The notes under the pieces are model-generated. The model did not search any database. It worked only from the letters and a program-made list of their open reading frames with translations, and had not been told where the DNA came from. A stretch of DNA of 16,504 nucleotides from SIG452 sp045656345 (GTDB lineage Bacteria > Bacillota > Clostridia > UMGS1840): contig JAZOQZ010000017.1 of assembly GCA_045656345.1 (NCBI GenBank), positions 1 to 16,504 on the forward strand, read 5' to 3'. A program made the translations under genes and the position numbers. This document shows, one piece after another, positions 6,941 through 14,919 of this stretch. Position 1 is the first letter of the stretch, and every line of letters starts with the position of its first letter.

Positions 6941-8608
6941 GTGGCAAAAAAGAAAATACTGAAGGTGATTCCCTTAGGCGGTCTTCACGAGATCGGAAAA
7001 AACCTGACCGCCATTGAATATGGAGATATCGGCATTTTAATTGATTGCGGAGTTGCCTTTCCCGACGAGAATATGCTGGGCGTGGACCTGGTAATTCCCG
7101 ACTTTTCATACATCGTGAAAAATCAGCATAAATTCAAAGCTCTGGTGTTGACTCATGGGCATGAGGACCATATCGGCGGGATTCCGTATCTTATGAAGGA
7201 TTGCTCCATCCCTGTGTTTGGCACGATGCTGACCATCGGATTGGTAAAATTCAAATTAAAAGAACATAATCTGCTCTCTAAGGTTGCCTTAAATCAGGTT
7301 TCTGCAGGAGATAAATTGAAATTCGGTGACATCACCGTGGAATTTATTCACACCAACCATTCCATTGCAGATTCGGTTGCCATTGCTGTGCACACCCCCG
7401 AAGGCGTGATTCTGCACACCGGGGACTTTAAAATTGACACCACTCCCGTTACAGGCAATATGATTGACTTAGCACGGTTCGGAGAGCTGGGCAAACAAGG
7501 CGTTACCCTCCTGATGAGTGAATCCACCAATGCGGAACGTCACGGCTACACCCAGAGTGAACGCTCGGTGGGAAAAGCCTTAAACGATATTTTTATCACC
7601 AACCCCAAAAAGAGAATCATTATCGCCACCTTTGCATCCAATGTGCACCGTGTGCAACAGATTATTGATGCCTCTGTCCGCTACAACCGTAAGGTTGCGG
7701 TGTCGGGCAGAAGTATGGAAAATGTGGTGCAGGTTGCTCAGGAACTGGGCTATATGAAGATTCCCAAGGGCACCTTAATCGATATCGACAATATTAAAAA
7801 TTATAACAACGAGCATTTAACCATTATCACCACAGGAAGTCAGGGCGAACCGATGAGTGGGCTTCACCGTATGGCGTTTTCTGCACATCGGAAAGTGGAA
7901 ATCACTTCCAACGACCTGGTGGTGCTCAGCGCAAACCCCATCCCGGGCAACGAAAAATTAGTTTCCACCGTGGTGAATGAACTGTTCAAACGTGGCTGTT
8001 CCGTGGTGTATGATAACTTAGCGGACGTGCACGTTTCTGGTCACGCCTGTCAGGAAGAATTAAAACTGATTTTAGCGTTGACCAAACCCAAATATTTTAT
8101 GCCCATCCATGGGGAATACAAGCACTTAATTCACCATAAAAATCTGGCAATGGAAGTGGGAATTCCCGAAGATAGGATTTTTGTGCAACAGTTAGGAAGC
8201 GTGTTGCAGGTTTCCAAAACCCAGACCAAACCCGCAGGAAGCGTGTCTTCCGGAAAAGTGTTTGTGGCAGGATTATCTGTTGGCGATGTGGGTAACATCG
8301 TGCTTCGGGACAGAAAGCATCTGTCCCAGGACGGACTCATTGTTATCGTGGTGTCGTTATCTGCCGAAACCGGTCAGATTCTCTCAGGGCCCGACATCAT
8401 CTCCCGTGGCTTTGTGTATATGAGAGACAGCGAAGATTTAATGGAAGAAACCCGTCAGGTTGCCAAAGAAGCATTGGAAGCAATGCTCCAGAGAAGAGTG
8501 ACCGACTGGGCATCCTTAAAAAACGAAATGCGTTCTCAGGTGAGCAACTATTTAACCAAGAAAACCAAACGTTCTCCCATGATTCTTCCTATTATCATGG
8601 AAGTGTAA
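6941..8608 (+). CDS. rnjA: Ribonuclease J
   Basis: RNase J is a metallo-beta-lactamase/beta-CASP ribonuclease with 5'-3' exonuclease and endonuclease activity, central to mRNA decay and rRNA maturation in Bacillota. At 555 residues it matches RnjA/RnjB of Bacillus subtilis. The zinc motif HGHEDH is at 72-77, the further metal ligand region LHTGDFK at 158-164, the beta-CASP segment spans roughly 215-370 with VSGHA at 365-369, and FMPIHGEYKH (386-395) carries the last metal-site His. A C-terminal domain follows from about 440. The start is GTG at 6941, with a strong AGGAGG seven bases upstream; it aligns with the family N-terminus. I cannot tell RnjA from RnjB. It is the first gene of the operon; murT follows after 41 bases with no terminator. 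Confidence 0.96.
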   Translation: MAKKKILKVIPLGGLHEIGKNLTAIEYGDIGILIDCGVAFPDENMLGVDLVIPDFSYIVKNQHKFKALVLTHGHEDHIGGIPYLMKDCSIPVFGTMLTIGLVKFKLKEHNLLSKVALNQVSAGDKLKFGDITVEFIHTNHSIADSVAIAVHTPEGVILHTGDFKIDTTPVTGNMIDLARFGELGKQGVTLLMSESTNAERHGYTQSERSVGKALNDIFITNPKKRIIIATFASNVHRVQQIIDASVRYNRKVAVSGRSMENVVQVAQELGYMKIPKGTLIDIDNIKNYNNEHLTIITTGSQGEPMSGLHRMAFSAHRKVEITSNDLVVLSANPIPGNEKLVSTVVNELFKRGCSVVYDNLADVHVSGHACQEELKLILALTKPKYFMPIHGEYKHLIHHKNLAMEVGIPEDRIFVQQLGSVLQVSKTQTKPAGSVSSGKVFVAGLSVGDVGNIVLRDRKHLSQDGLIVIVVSLSAETGQILSGPDIISRGFVYMRDSEDLMEETRQVAKEALEAMLQRRVTDWASLKNEMRSQVSNYLTKKTKRSPMILPIIMEV

Positions 8609-8649
8609 CTTTTGTTTTTTTATCAAAATAAAACAACGAGGATTATCTT

Positions 8650-9999
8650 ATGAAACAACTGCGACTGGCTCTTGCCGTGATGGTTTGCAAAGTTCTGATT
8701 GTAATCGGAAAACTGATGGGCACCAGAAGTTCATCTGCACCGGGCAGATTTGCTTTGAAAATTTGTCCTGATGCTCTTTCTCTTCTTGCGCCGAAGGTGA
8801 AAGAAAAAATCATCTGTGTGTTGGGCACCAACGGCAAAACTACCACCAACAATATGATTAACACCCTGATTACCCAAACCGGTTGCACCACTGTGTGTAA
8901 CTCGGTGGGCGCCAATATGTTTGACGGGGTGGCAACTGCGTTTATCAGTGCAGCAGGTTTGTTCGGTTCTCTGAAAGCAGACTATGCAGTGTTGGAAATT
9001 GATGAAGCCAGTGCAAAAATTGTGTTTGACCATCTGACTCCCCACGTGATTGTGGTAACCAACTTATTCCGTGACCAGATGGACCGCTACGGAGAAATCA
9101 CCGAAACACTGGAGCAATTAAAAATTGCAATCAAAAAAGCTCCCGAAGCCACCTTGGTGCTGAACGGAGACGACCCTATGTGCGCCTCCTTCACCAAAAG
9201 CGTAACCAATCCTCATGTGGTGTTCGGCGTTTCAGAAAAAACCAATCAACCCGAAACCGAATCCAAAGAAGGCAGAACCTGTATCTTCTGCGGAAACGAA
9301 CTTTCCTACAACTTTTATCATTACAGTCAGCTGGGTGATTTCTACTGTGAAGGCTGTGATTACAAACGTCCCATCCCCCATTTCGGAGCCTCCCGTGTGG
9401 AACTGTCTCCCACGGTTTCCTTCCTGCTAAACGAAAAGCAGGAAGTGAAAACAAACCTGTTGGGATTTTACAATTTATACAATGTGCTGGCTGCCATTGC
9501 AGTGGCAGAAACTGTGAAATTATACATTGCAAATTACACGCAGGCATTTGCCGATTATGAAACCCAAACCGCCAGAATGGAAGAATTTCATCTGGAAAAG
9601 CCCGTGATTTTAAACCTGGCAAAAAATCCTGCAGGTTTCAATCAGGCTATTGCCACTCTGAAAAACGACCCCCGCAAAAAAGCGGTGGTGGTTGGTATCA
9701 ACGATATGCCTTCCGACGGCATTGATATTTCCTGGCTGTACGACGTGGATTTCGAATGGCTGTCCGATTGTGTGGCACACGGTGCTTCGGGCAAACGGTG
9801 TCAGGATATGGCGCTTCGCTGGTACTACGCCGATGTGGAATCGGTAACCGTGAACGAAAATCCCGTGTCGGTTGCGCTGGATTTTTTAAAAACCGATTGC
9901 GAAGTGGTTTATCTTTTAGTGAACTACACTCTGATTTTTGATGCAAAAAAAGAGCTGAAAAAAGCAGAAAAAACATTGAAGAAAGGGGATAACGCATGA
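8650..9999 (+). CDS. murT: MurT: Mur-ligase-like subunit of the lipid II isoglutaminyl synthase
   Basis: With GatD, MurT amidates the alpha-carboxyl of D-Glu in the lipid II stem peptide to D-isoglutamine on the inner face of the membrane. In 449 residues it has the ATP-binding loop GTNGKTTT (59-66), the Mur-ligase centre VVTNLFRDQMDRYGEI (135-150), a zinc ribbon inserted in the central domain (Cys211, Cys214, Cys233, Cys236), and the C-terminal DUF1727 block ND..SDGIDISWLYDVDFE (351-369). All family hallmarks look intact. The N-terminal 20 residues are hydrophobic and could touch the membrane. GAGG lies eight bases before the ATG. Its stop overlaps the gatD start (ATGA), so the two are translationally coupled. 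Confidence 0.93.
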   Translation: MKQLRLALAVMVCKVLIVIGKLMGTRSSSAPGRFALKICPDALSLLAPKVKEKIICVLGTNGKTTTNNMINTLITQTGCTTVCNSVGANMFDGVATAFISAAGLFGSLKADYAVLEIDEASAKIVFDHLTPHVIVVTNLFRDQMDRYGEITETLEQLKIAIKKAPEATLVLNGDDPMCASFTKSVTNPHVVFGVSEKTNQPETESKEGRTCIFCGNELSYNFYHYSQLGDFYCEGCDYKRPIPHFGASRVELSPTVSFLLNEKQEVKTNLLGFYNLYNVLAAIAVAETVKLYIANYTQAFADYETQTARMEEFHLEKPVILNLAKNPAGFNQAIATLKNDPRKKAVVVGINDMPSDGIDISWLYDVDFEWLSDCVAHGASGKRCQDMALRWYYADVESVTVNENPVSVALDFLKTDCEVVYLLVNYTLIFDAKKELKKAEKTLKKGDNA

Positions 10000-10724
10000 A
10001 ACTGACCTTACTGAACCTGTTCCCCGAACTTCTGAATTTATATGGTGACCGCGGAAACATCAAAGTGTTTGAAAAACGCTGTCGTCTCCGAAACATTGAA
10101 TTAACCGTGATTCCCCTGTCCTTCCCGGAAGAAATAAATTTCACCGATGTGGATCTGATTTATCTGGGTGGCGGCAGTGAAAAAGATTTGCCGAAAATTG
10201 CCGAAAAATTAAGAACTTATCAGGAAGAATTCCTGCGTTACCGTGATAGTGGCGGCAGTCTCTTAGCGGTAACCACAGCCTATCCTTTATTAGGAAACTC
10301 CTTTGTGGCAGAAGGCGTCTGCTATGAAGGGCTTGGTCTTCTTCCCATCACCACGGAAGCAGGAGAAGAAAAACTCATCGGCAACATTGCCATCAATTCT
10401 CCCTTGGGGGTACTGGTAGGATTTGAAAACCACACAGGTCGCACCCGATTGTCAGAAGGTGCCACTCCTTTAGGAACTGTGCTCAGCGGTCACGGCAACA
10501 ACGGCACCGACAAAACGGAAGGTGCTATGCATAAAAACATCATCGGCACGTATCTTTCAGGCCCCTTACTTCCCAAAAGTCCTGAAATATGCGATTTGCT
10601 GATTGCCAAAGCAATTGAGAAAAAATACGGTTCCTTCCCGGACCTTGCTCCCATAGAATGCGAATATGAAAAACTTGCGAAAGGATATGTCTTACATTAT
10701 GGTAACCGAACTCACAAAAGATAG
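9996..10724 (+). CDS. gatD: GatD-like class I glutamine amidotransferase subunit, catalytic Cys and His apparently lost
   Basis: GatD normally hydrolyses glutamine and channels ammonia to MurT. The 242-residue length, the coupling to murT and blocks such as LNLYGDRGN (13-21), YLGGGSEKD (56-64), VGFENHTGRT (141-150) and IIGTYLSGPLLPK (182-194) identify the family. The nucleophile elbow, usually like AxCGGYQLLG, reads AVTTAYPLLG (91-100), with Thr93 at the Cys position. The usual TYLHGP reads TYLSGP, with Ser188 at the His position (His189 in Staphylococcus aureus GatD). The GGGQD-type glutamine contact is also altered, to GGGSEKD. The frame is otherwise intact, with ribosome binding site AAAGGGG. 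It may be a structural partner of MurT, or have a different activity. The alignment was made by eye from remembered family motifs. Confidence 0.85.
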   Translation: MKLTLLNLFPELLNLYGDRGNIKVFEKRCRLRNIELTVIPLSFPEEINFTDVDLIYLGGGSEKDLPKIAEKLRTYQEEFLRYRDSGGSLLAVTTAYPLLGNSFVAEGVCYEGLGLLPITTEAGEEKLIGNIAINSPLGVLVGFENHTGRTRLSEGATPLGTVLSGHGNNGTDKTEGAMHKNIIGTYLSGPLLPKSPEICDLLIAKAIEKKYGSFPDLAPIECEYEKLAKGYVLHYGNRTHKR

Positions 10725-11754
10725 ATACGAAGAATACGAAGAATTTAATAAAAATCATCCCAAAGGACACTTTATGCAGTCTGTTCTGTGGAGCGAAATG
10801 AAACCCGACTGGAAAAACGTGATTTTAATCTGCACCGATAGCAACAACAAAATCAAAGGTTCCATGAGTGTGTTAATCCGTCCCGTTCCCGTGATTAAAC
10901 GGACCATTATGTACTCTCCCAGAGGTCCTGTTTGCGATTTGGACGATAAAGAAACTTTAAAAGAACTCTACGACGGCATCAAAAAACTTGCGAAAAAGCA
11001 TAAGGCTTATGTGTTCAAAGCAGATCCTGATGTGAAGAGTGACAATGAAGAATTCAAACAGAATTTAAAAGATGCCGGCTTTAAAATCATTCCCGGAAAC
11101 AAAAACTTTGAAGGGATTCAACCCTGCTTTGTGTTCCGTCTGGATGTGGCAGGCAAAACCGAAGAAGAAGTGTTTGAAATTTTCCATTCCAAAACCCGTT
11201 ACAACATCCGTTTATCTGTGAAAAAAGGCGTTACCGTTCGTTTGGGCGGAAAAGAGGATGTGAAAGACTTCCAGCGCCTGATGGAAGAAACCGGTCTTCG
11301 TGACGAGTTTGTGGTGCGTCCTGCATCCTATTTTGAAAAAATGCTGGATGTTTACGGCGAAAATGCCCGTCTGTATATGGCAGATTATGAAGGAAAACCC
11401 ATTGCAGGCACCTTAGCCATCTACTACGGCAACAAAGTGTGGTACTTATATGGCGCATCCGGCAACGCTTACCGCAACGTGATGCCCAACTATCAGCTCC
11501 AGTGGGAAATGATTCGCTGGTCTGTGGAAAAAGGTTGCGACATCTACGATTTCCGTGGTGTGTCGGGGGATTTAAGCGAAGACAATCCCTTATACGGTCT
11601 GTACCGTTTCAAAAAAGGTTTCAACGGAGAATTCACCGAATTTTTGGGTGAAATCGAAGTAATCTTCTCTCCCTTTATCAACTGGGCAGTGCACAACGGA
11701 GAAAAAATCTTCCGTGAACTGCGCAGAAAACTCTATCTTTTGAAAAAGAAATAA
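10699..11754 (+). CDS. FemAB-family peptidoglycan bridge aminoacyltransferase (FemX/MurM-like)
   Basis: Enzymes of this family transfer an amino acid from aminoacyl-tRNA to the stem-peptide lysine (or equivalent) of lipid II, starting the interpeptide bridge. The 351-residue protein carries two GNAT-like domains. Family blocks are the N-terminal HFMQSVLWSEMK (24-35), SPRGPV (73-78), the K-TRYNIRLSVKKGV block (165-179), LYGASGNAYRNVMPNYQLQW (250-269) and YDFRGVSG (283-290). No coiled-coil arm typical of FemA is evident, so it is closer to FemX/MurM; which amino acid it adds cannot be told. The start is uncertain: ATG 10699 fits the family N-terminus, with AAAGGA 13 bases upstream, while ATG 10687 is an alternative. 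Either way the gene overlaps the end of gatD, indicating co-transcription. Confidence 0.88.
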   Translation: MVTELTKDRYEEYEEFNKNHPKGHFMQSVLWSEMKPDWKNVILICTDSNNKIKGSMSVLIRPVPVIKRTIMYSPRGPVCDLDDKETLKELYDGIKKLAKKHKAYVFKADPDVKSDNEEFKQNLKDAGFKIIPGNKNFEGIQPCFVFRLDVAGKTEEEVFEIFHSKTRYNIRLSVKKGVTVRLGGKEDVKDFQRLMEETGLRDEFVVRPASYFEKMLDVYGENARLYMADYEGKPIAGTLAIYYGNKVWYLYGASGNAYRNVMPNYQLQWEMIRWSVEKGCDIYDFRGVSGDLSEDNPLYGLYRFKKGFNGEFTEFLGEIEVIFSPFINWAVHNGEKIFRELRRKLYLLKKK

Positions 11755-11769
11755 ACAAAGGATTTTATT

Positions 11770-12408
11770 ATGAAAATCAGATTACAGTTTGAAAAAAATA
11801 TGCCATACATCTCCCATCTGGATTTAATGAAGGCAGTGCAGAAAATTTTAAAACGCACAGGCCTGCCCTTAAAATATTCCGAAGGCTTTAACCCCCACAT
11901 GGTGTTAAACATTGCCAATCCTCTGCCCTTAGGCATTGTGGGAAAACAGGAATTTTTGGATTTTGAATTAAAAACCGATTCCCTCTCCTTCGGCGAAGTG
12001 AAAGAAAAACTGCGCTTAGCAAGTCCCGAAGGGATTGTGCCCGTGGAAATTTACACCGAAAACTTAAAAAAATTCAACGATACCCATAATGCGGATTACC
12101 AAATCACCGTCCGCACCGAAGAGGGCAACAAAATCCGTGAATTTCTGGCACAAGAAACCATTCCTTTTGAAAAATTTTCCAAAGGAAAAACCAAAACCAT
12201 CGATTTAAAAGAACTCATTTTCCGTTATGAAATCACCGACACCCAGGACGGGGTGAATCTTTCCTTAAACTGTGCCTGCGGAAACGAAAAAACCTTAAAC
12301 CCCTTGCTGTTAAAGAAAGCAATGATTGACAGCGGTATCAATATCACCGCATTTTTAGCAACCCGACTGGGTTTCTATGACAAAGACGGCAACGGTTTTG
12401 CCGTGTAA
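11770..12408 (+). CDS. TIGR03936 family radical-SAM-associated protein (DUF2344)
   Basis: The 212-residue protein shows the family hallmarks MPYISHLDLM (11-20), GLPLKYSEGFNPHM (31-44) and PLPLGI (51-56), and a C-terminal segment ending TRLGFYDKDG (198-207). In many Clostridia this protein is fused to, or encoded next to, a B12-binding radical SAM protein (TIGR03960), often upstream of RNase G and rplU. Its biochemical role is not established. Here it lies 15 bases after the FemAB gene, with no radical SAM gene in the window, which is unusual. AAAGG lies upstream of the ATG. The family assignment is from remembered motifs. Confidence 0.82.
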   Translation: MKIRLQFEKNMPYISHLDLMKAVQKILKRTGLPLKYSEGFNPHMVLNIANPLPLGIVGKQEFLDFELKTDSLSFGEVKEKLRLASPEGIVPVEIYTENLKKFNDTHNADYQITVRTEEGNKIREFLAQETIPFEKFSKGKTKTIDLKELIFRYEITDTQDGVNLSLNCACGNEKTLNPLLLKKAMIDSGINITAFLATRLGFYDKDGNGFAV

Positions 12409-12440
12409 GATTACAAAACAGAACGGTGGTGAATCCCCAA

Positions 12441-14645
12441 ATGAAAATATTACTGGCATCCATGTCGATGGACATTGGCGGAGCCGAAACTCATATTATG
12501 GAGCTGGCAAAAGGACTGGTAGCGGCAGGTCATCAGGTACACGTGATTTCCGAAGGCGGTATCTTTGCAGATGAACTGGTCAGCATCGGTATCCCCCATA
12601 CCTATGCTCCCCTTTCCTCCAAAACTCCAAAAAGCATTCTCGCTTCCTACAAAATCTTAAAACAGCTGATGCAGGAAGAACAGTTTGACATTGTGCATTC
12701 TCACGCCAGAATCCCCAATGTGATTATACATACCTTGAAGAAACGGTTCCGTTTCGGCTTTGTGTCTACCCTGCATTTTGCATTCACCAAAAACACCCTG
12801 GTGAAAAAATTCACCGTTTGGGGAGATAAATGTTTGGTTGTTTCGGAAGACTTAAAACGTCATCTGATCAAAAACAGCCGTATGAAAACCAAGGACATTA
12901 CCGTTACCGTGAATGGTATCAACAAACAGGATTTTTGCGGAATCGAACCCGATCCTGCTCTGATGCAGGAACTTGGAATCCGTGAACATTCCAAAAAAAT
13001 TGTTTGCGTGTGCCGCTTGGAAAAAGGAAATTGCGACAGCGCTTATCTATTGTTGCAGCGGGCAGAAGAATTAAACCGTAAATTAAAAGATGTGCAGATC
13101 GTGATTGTGGGTGACGGCGATGCTTATGAGGAACTTTCCCAGAAAGCAGAAGTTATCAACCGCACCTTAGGTGCCAACACGGTTGTCTTAACCGGAAAAC
13201 GTAGCGACGTGAACAAAATTGTGGCAACAGCAGATGTGTTTGTGGGAATTTCCCGTGCAGCATTAGAAGCAATGGCAGCAGGAAAAATCGTGGTGTTAAC
13301 CGGAAGCTACGGTCATCACGGTGTGCTCACCGAAGCAGATTTTGCCAAAATGAAATTAACCAACTTCACCTGTCGTGGGCAGAAAGAACCCACGGAAACA
13401 GATGTGGTGCGTTCCGTCTGCGATGCTTACCGTATGGAAAAAACAAAAAAAGCAGAAACCGTTTCCCGCTTAAGCGAATTGGTGTTAAACGAATATTCTG
13501 CCGAACGCATGACTGAAGATGCCGTCGGTGTATATAAAGATTTGCTCTATGAAATGAAGCAATCCGACATTGTGCTCTCCGGTTATTACGGATTTCGCAA
13601 TTCCGGTGATGATGCTATCTTAAAAATGATTATCAAAGACATCCGGGAATTCGATCCGGATATTGGCATCACCATCTTATCCAACCGTCCTTCAGACACC
13701 AAACGAATTTACCGTGTCAACGCCATCAACCGATGGAATTTTATAGCAATCCGCAAAGCCCTGAAAGACTCCAAACTCTTTATTTCCGGGGGCGGAAGCA
13801 TTATTCAGGATGTTACCTCCACCAAATCGTTGATGTATTACCTGTATCTGATTCGTCTGGCAAAAAAATTAAACAACAAGGTGATGCTGTATGCCAACGG
13901 TATCGGTCCCGTGAAAAAACCGGGCAACCGTAAGCATGCAAAAAACGCCCTGAATATGGTGGATGTGATCACCTTAAGAGAAGAAGACTCTCAGGATGTA
14001 TTGAACGAAATGGGCGTTATCAATCCCAAAACCAAAGTCACCTGCGACCCTGTGGTGGCTCTGAGCGATGTGGATACCGACCAGGCAGAAACCCTGCTTT
14101 ACCGTTATCAGTTGTATCAAAAATCCTATGTGATGGTATCGCTGCGTGAATGGAAAACCATTCCCATTTTTGAATCAGAACTGTTGGAAGCTCTCAAAGA
14201 ATTAAAGAACCGTCATCAGTGCGAGCTGTTGTTTGTGCCTATGCAATATCCCCACGACGTGGCAATCAACCAGAAATATGCCAAACTGACCAATTCTGTT
14301 TGTGTGAGCAAGCGTCTCTCTGCAGATACCTGCATTGCGCTGGCACAGTCTTCCCTCTTTGCGGTGGGAATGAGACTTCATTTGTTAATTTATGCGTTTG
14401 CAGCCAACACACCTTCCATCGGATTGGCATACGACCCCAAGGTGGAAAGCGTGATGAAATATTTTGGTCAGGATACCTATATGGGGCTTTTAGAATTCAC
14501 AAAAATGAGTTTCACTTCCAAAGCAGAAAGAATTTTAAACAATCGGGAAAACATTCGTGCCGATTTGTCGGTCCGTCTGCACGAACTAAGGGAGAAAAAC
14601 AAAATCAATACCGATTTTGTCAAAAAACTTCTGGAAGAAAAATAA
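12441..14645 (+). CDS. csaB: Fused GT4 glycosyltransferase - CsaB-type polysaccharide pyruvyl transferase
   Basis: This single 734-residue protein has two enzymes. Residues 1 to about 370 form a GT-B fold family-4 glycosyltransferase: MDIGGAETHIMELAKGL (10-26), VHSHARIPNV (85-94), VVSEDLKRHL (133-142), IVGDGDAYEEL (222-232), and the donor-site helix SRAALEAMAAGK (271-282). Residues about 376-734 form a CsaB/WcaK-type pyruvyl transferase: SGYYGFRNSGDDAIL (380-394), FISGGGSIIQD (447-457), YANGIGPV (484-491), and GMRLHLLIYAFA (643-654) with His647. CsaB transfers pyruvate from PEP to secondary cell-wall polymer, creating the ligand for S-layer-homology domains, so SLH-anchored proteins are predicted. 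ATG 12441 is chosen for GGTGGTG nine bases upstream; GTG codons at 12426 and 12429 are less likely. It is the last gene of the operon. Confidence 0.9.
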   Translation: MKILLASMSMDIGGAETHIMELAKGLVAAGHQVHVISEGGIFADELVSIGIPHTYAPLSSKTPKSILASYKILKQLMQEEQFDIVHSHARIPNVIIHTLKKRFRFGFVSTLHFAFTKNTLVKKFTVWGDKCLVVSEDLKRHLIKNSRMKTKDITVTVNGINKQDFCGIEPDPALMQELGIREHSKKIVCVCRLEKGNCDSAYLLLQRAEELNRKLKDVQIVIVGDGDAYEELSQKAEVINRTLGANTVVLTGKRSDVNKIVATADVFVGISRAALEAMAAGKIVVLTGSYGHHGVLTEADFAKMKLTNFTCRGQKEPTETDVVRSVCDAYRMEKTKKAETVSRLSELVLNEYSAERMTEDAVGVYKDLLYEMKQSDIVLSGYYGFRNSGDDAILKMIIKDIREFDPDIGITILSNRPSDTKRIYRVNAINRWNFIAIRKALKDSKLFISGGGSIIQDVTSTKSLMYYLYLIRLAKKLNNKVMLYANGIGPVKKPGNRKHAKNALNMVDVITLREEDSQDVLNEMGVINPKTKVTCDPVVALSDVDTDQAETLLYRYQLYQKSYVMVSLREWKTIPIFESELLEALKELKNRHQCELLFVPMQYPHDVAINQKYAKLTNSVCVSKRLSADTCIALAQSSLFAVGMRLHLLIYAFAANTPSIGLAYDPKVESVMKYFGQDTYMGLLEFTKMSFTSKAERILNNRENIRADLSVRLHELREKNKINTDFVKKLLEEK

Positions 14646-14649
14646 ATAC

Positions 14650-14680
14650 AAAAAGCACCTGCTGCGGCAGGTGCTTTTTT
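14650..14680 (+). terminator. Rho-independent terminator ending the cell-wall operon
   Basis: The stem GCACCTGC / GCAGGTGC (14655-14662 with 14667-14674) has a TGCG loop, preceded by A-run and followed by six T. It starts five bases past the csaB stop. Confidence 0.95.
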
Positions 14681-14711
14681 ATAAGGAAGCCCGAAAAAAT
14701 ATCTATTTAAC

Positions 14712-14740
14712 TTGACAACCCCTTAAAAATTTGGTAAACT
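14712..14740 (+). promoter_or_regulatory. Promoter of tRNA-Ser
   Basis: A perfect -35 TTGACA (14712-14717) and -10 TAAACT (14735-14740) have a 17-base spacer, placing the start a few bases before the mature tRNA. Confidence 0.85.
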
Positions 14741-14757
14741 ATGAAAGATTCTAATAG

Positions 14758-14846
14758 GGAGTGGTATCGAAGTGGTCATAACGGGACTGACTCGAAATCA
14801 GTTGACGGGCAACCGTCCGTGGGTTCGAATCCCACCCACTCCGCCA
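14758..14846 (+). tRNA. tRNA-Ser(CGA)
   Basis: This is a class II tRNA of 89 bases with encoded CCA. The acceptor stem is GGAGTGG / CCACTCC with discriminator G and CCA at 14844-14846. The anticodon stem ACTGA / TCAGT encloses the loop CTCGAAA with anticodon CGA (14793-14795), which reads UCG serine. The long variable arm GACGG-GCAA-CCGTC (14804-14817) is typical of tRNA-Ser. The T arm is GTGGG-TTCGAAT-CCCAC. All stems pair, so the gene looks functional despite the adjacent integrase remnant. Confidence 0.97.
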
Positions 14847-14850
14847 TTTT

Positions 14851-14885
14851 ACGAGGTTTTTGCCAAGTGCAAGAACCTCGTTTTT
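14851..14885 (+). terminator. Rho-independent terminator of tRNA-Ser
   Basis: A 13-pair stem (ACGAGGTTTTTGC with GCAAGAACCTCGT, one T-G wobble) with loop CAAGT is followed by five T, four bases after the tRNA CCA. Confidence 0.88.
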
Positions 14886-14919
14886 CTTTGGGAACTCACC
14901 AAAAGCCTTTGGGAACTCA
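14886..14919. repeat. 13-base direct repeat, two copies, at the integrase 3' end
   Basis: CTTTGGGAACTCA occurs at 14886-14898 and again at 14907-14919, a spacing of 21 bases, or two helical turns. The second copy contains the integrase stop codon (TGA, 14919-14917). It lies between the tRNA terminator and the integrase, where integrase arm-binding sites are often found; that role is inference. Confidence 0.65.
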
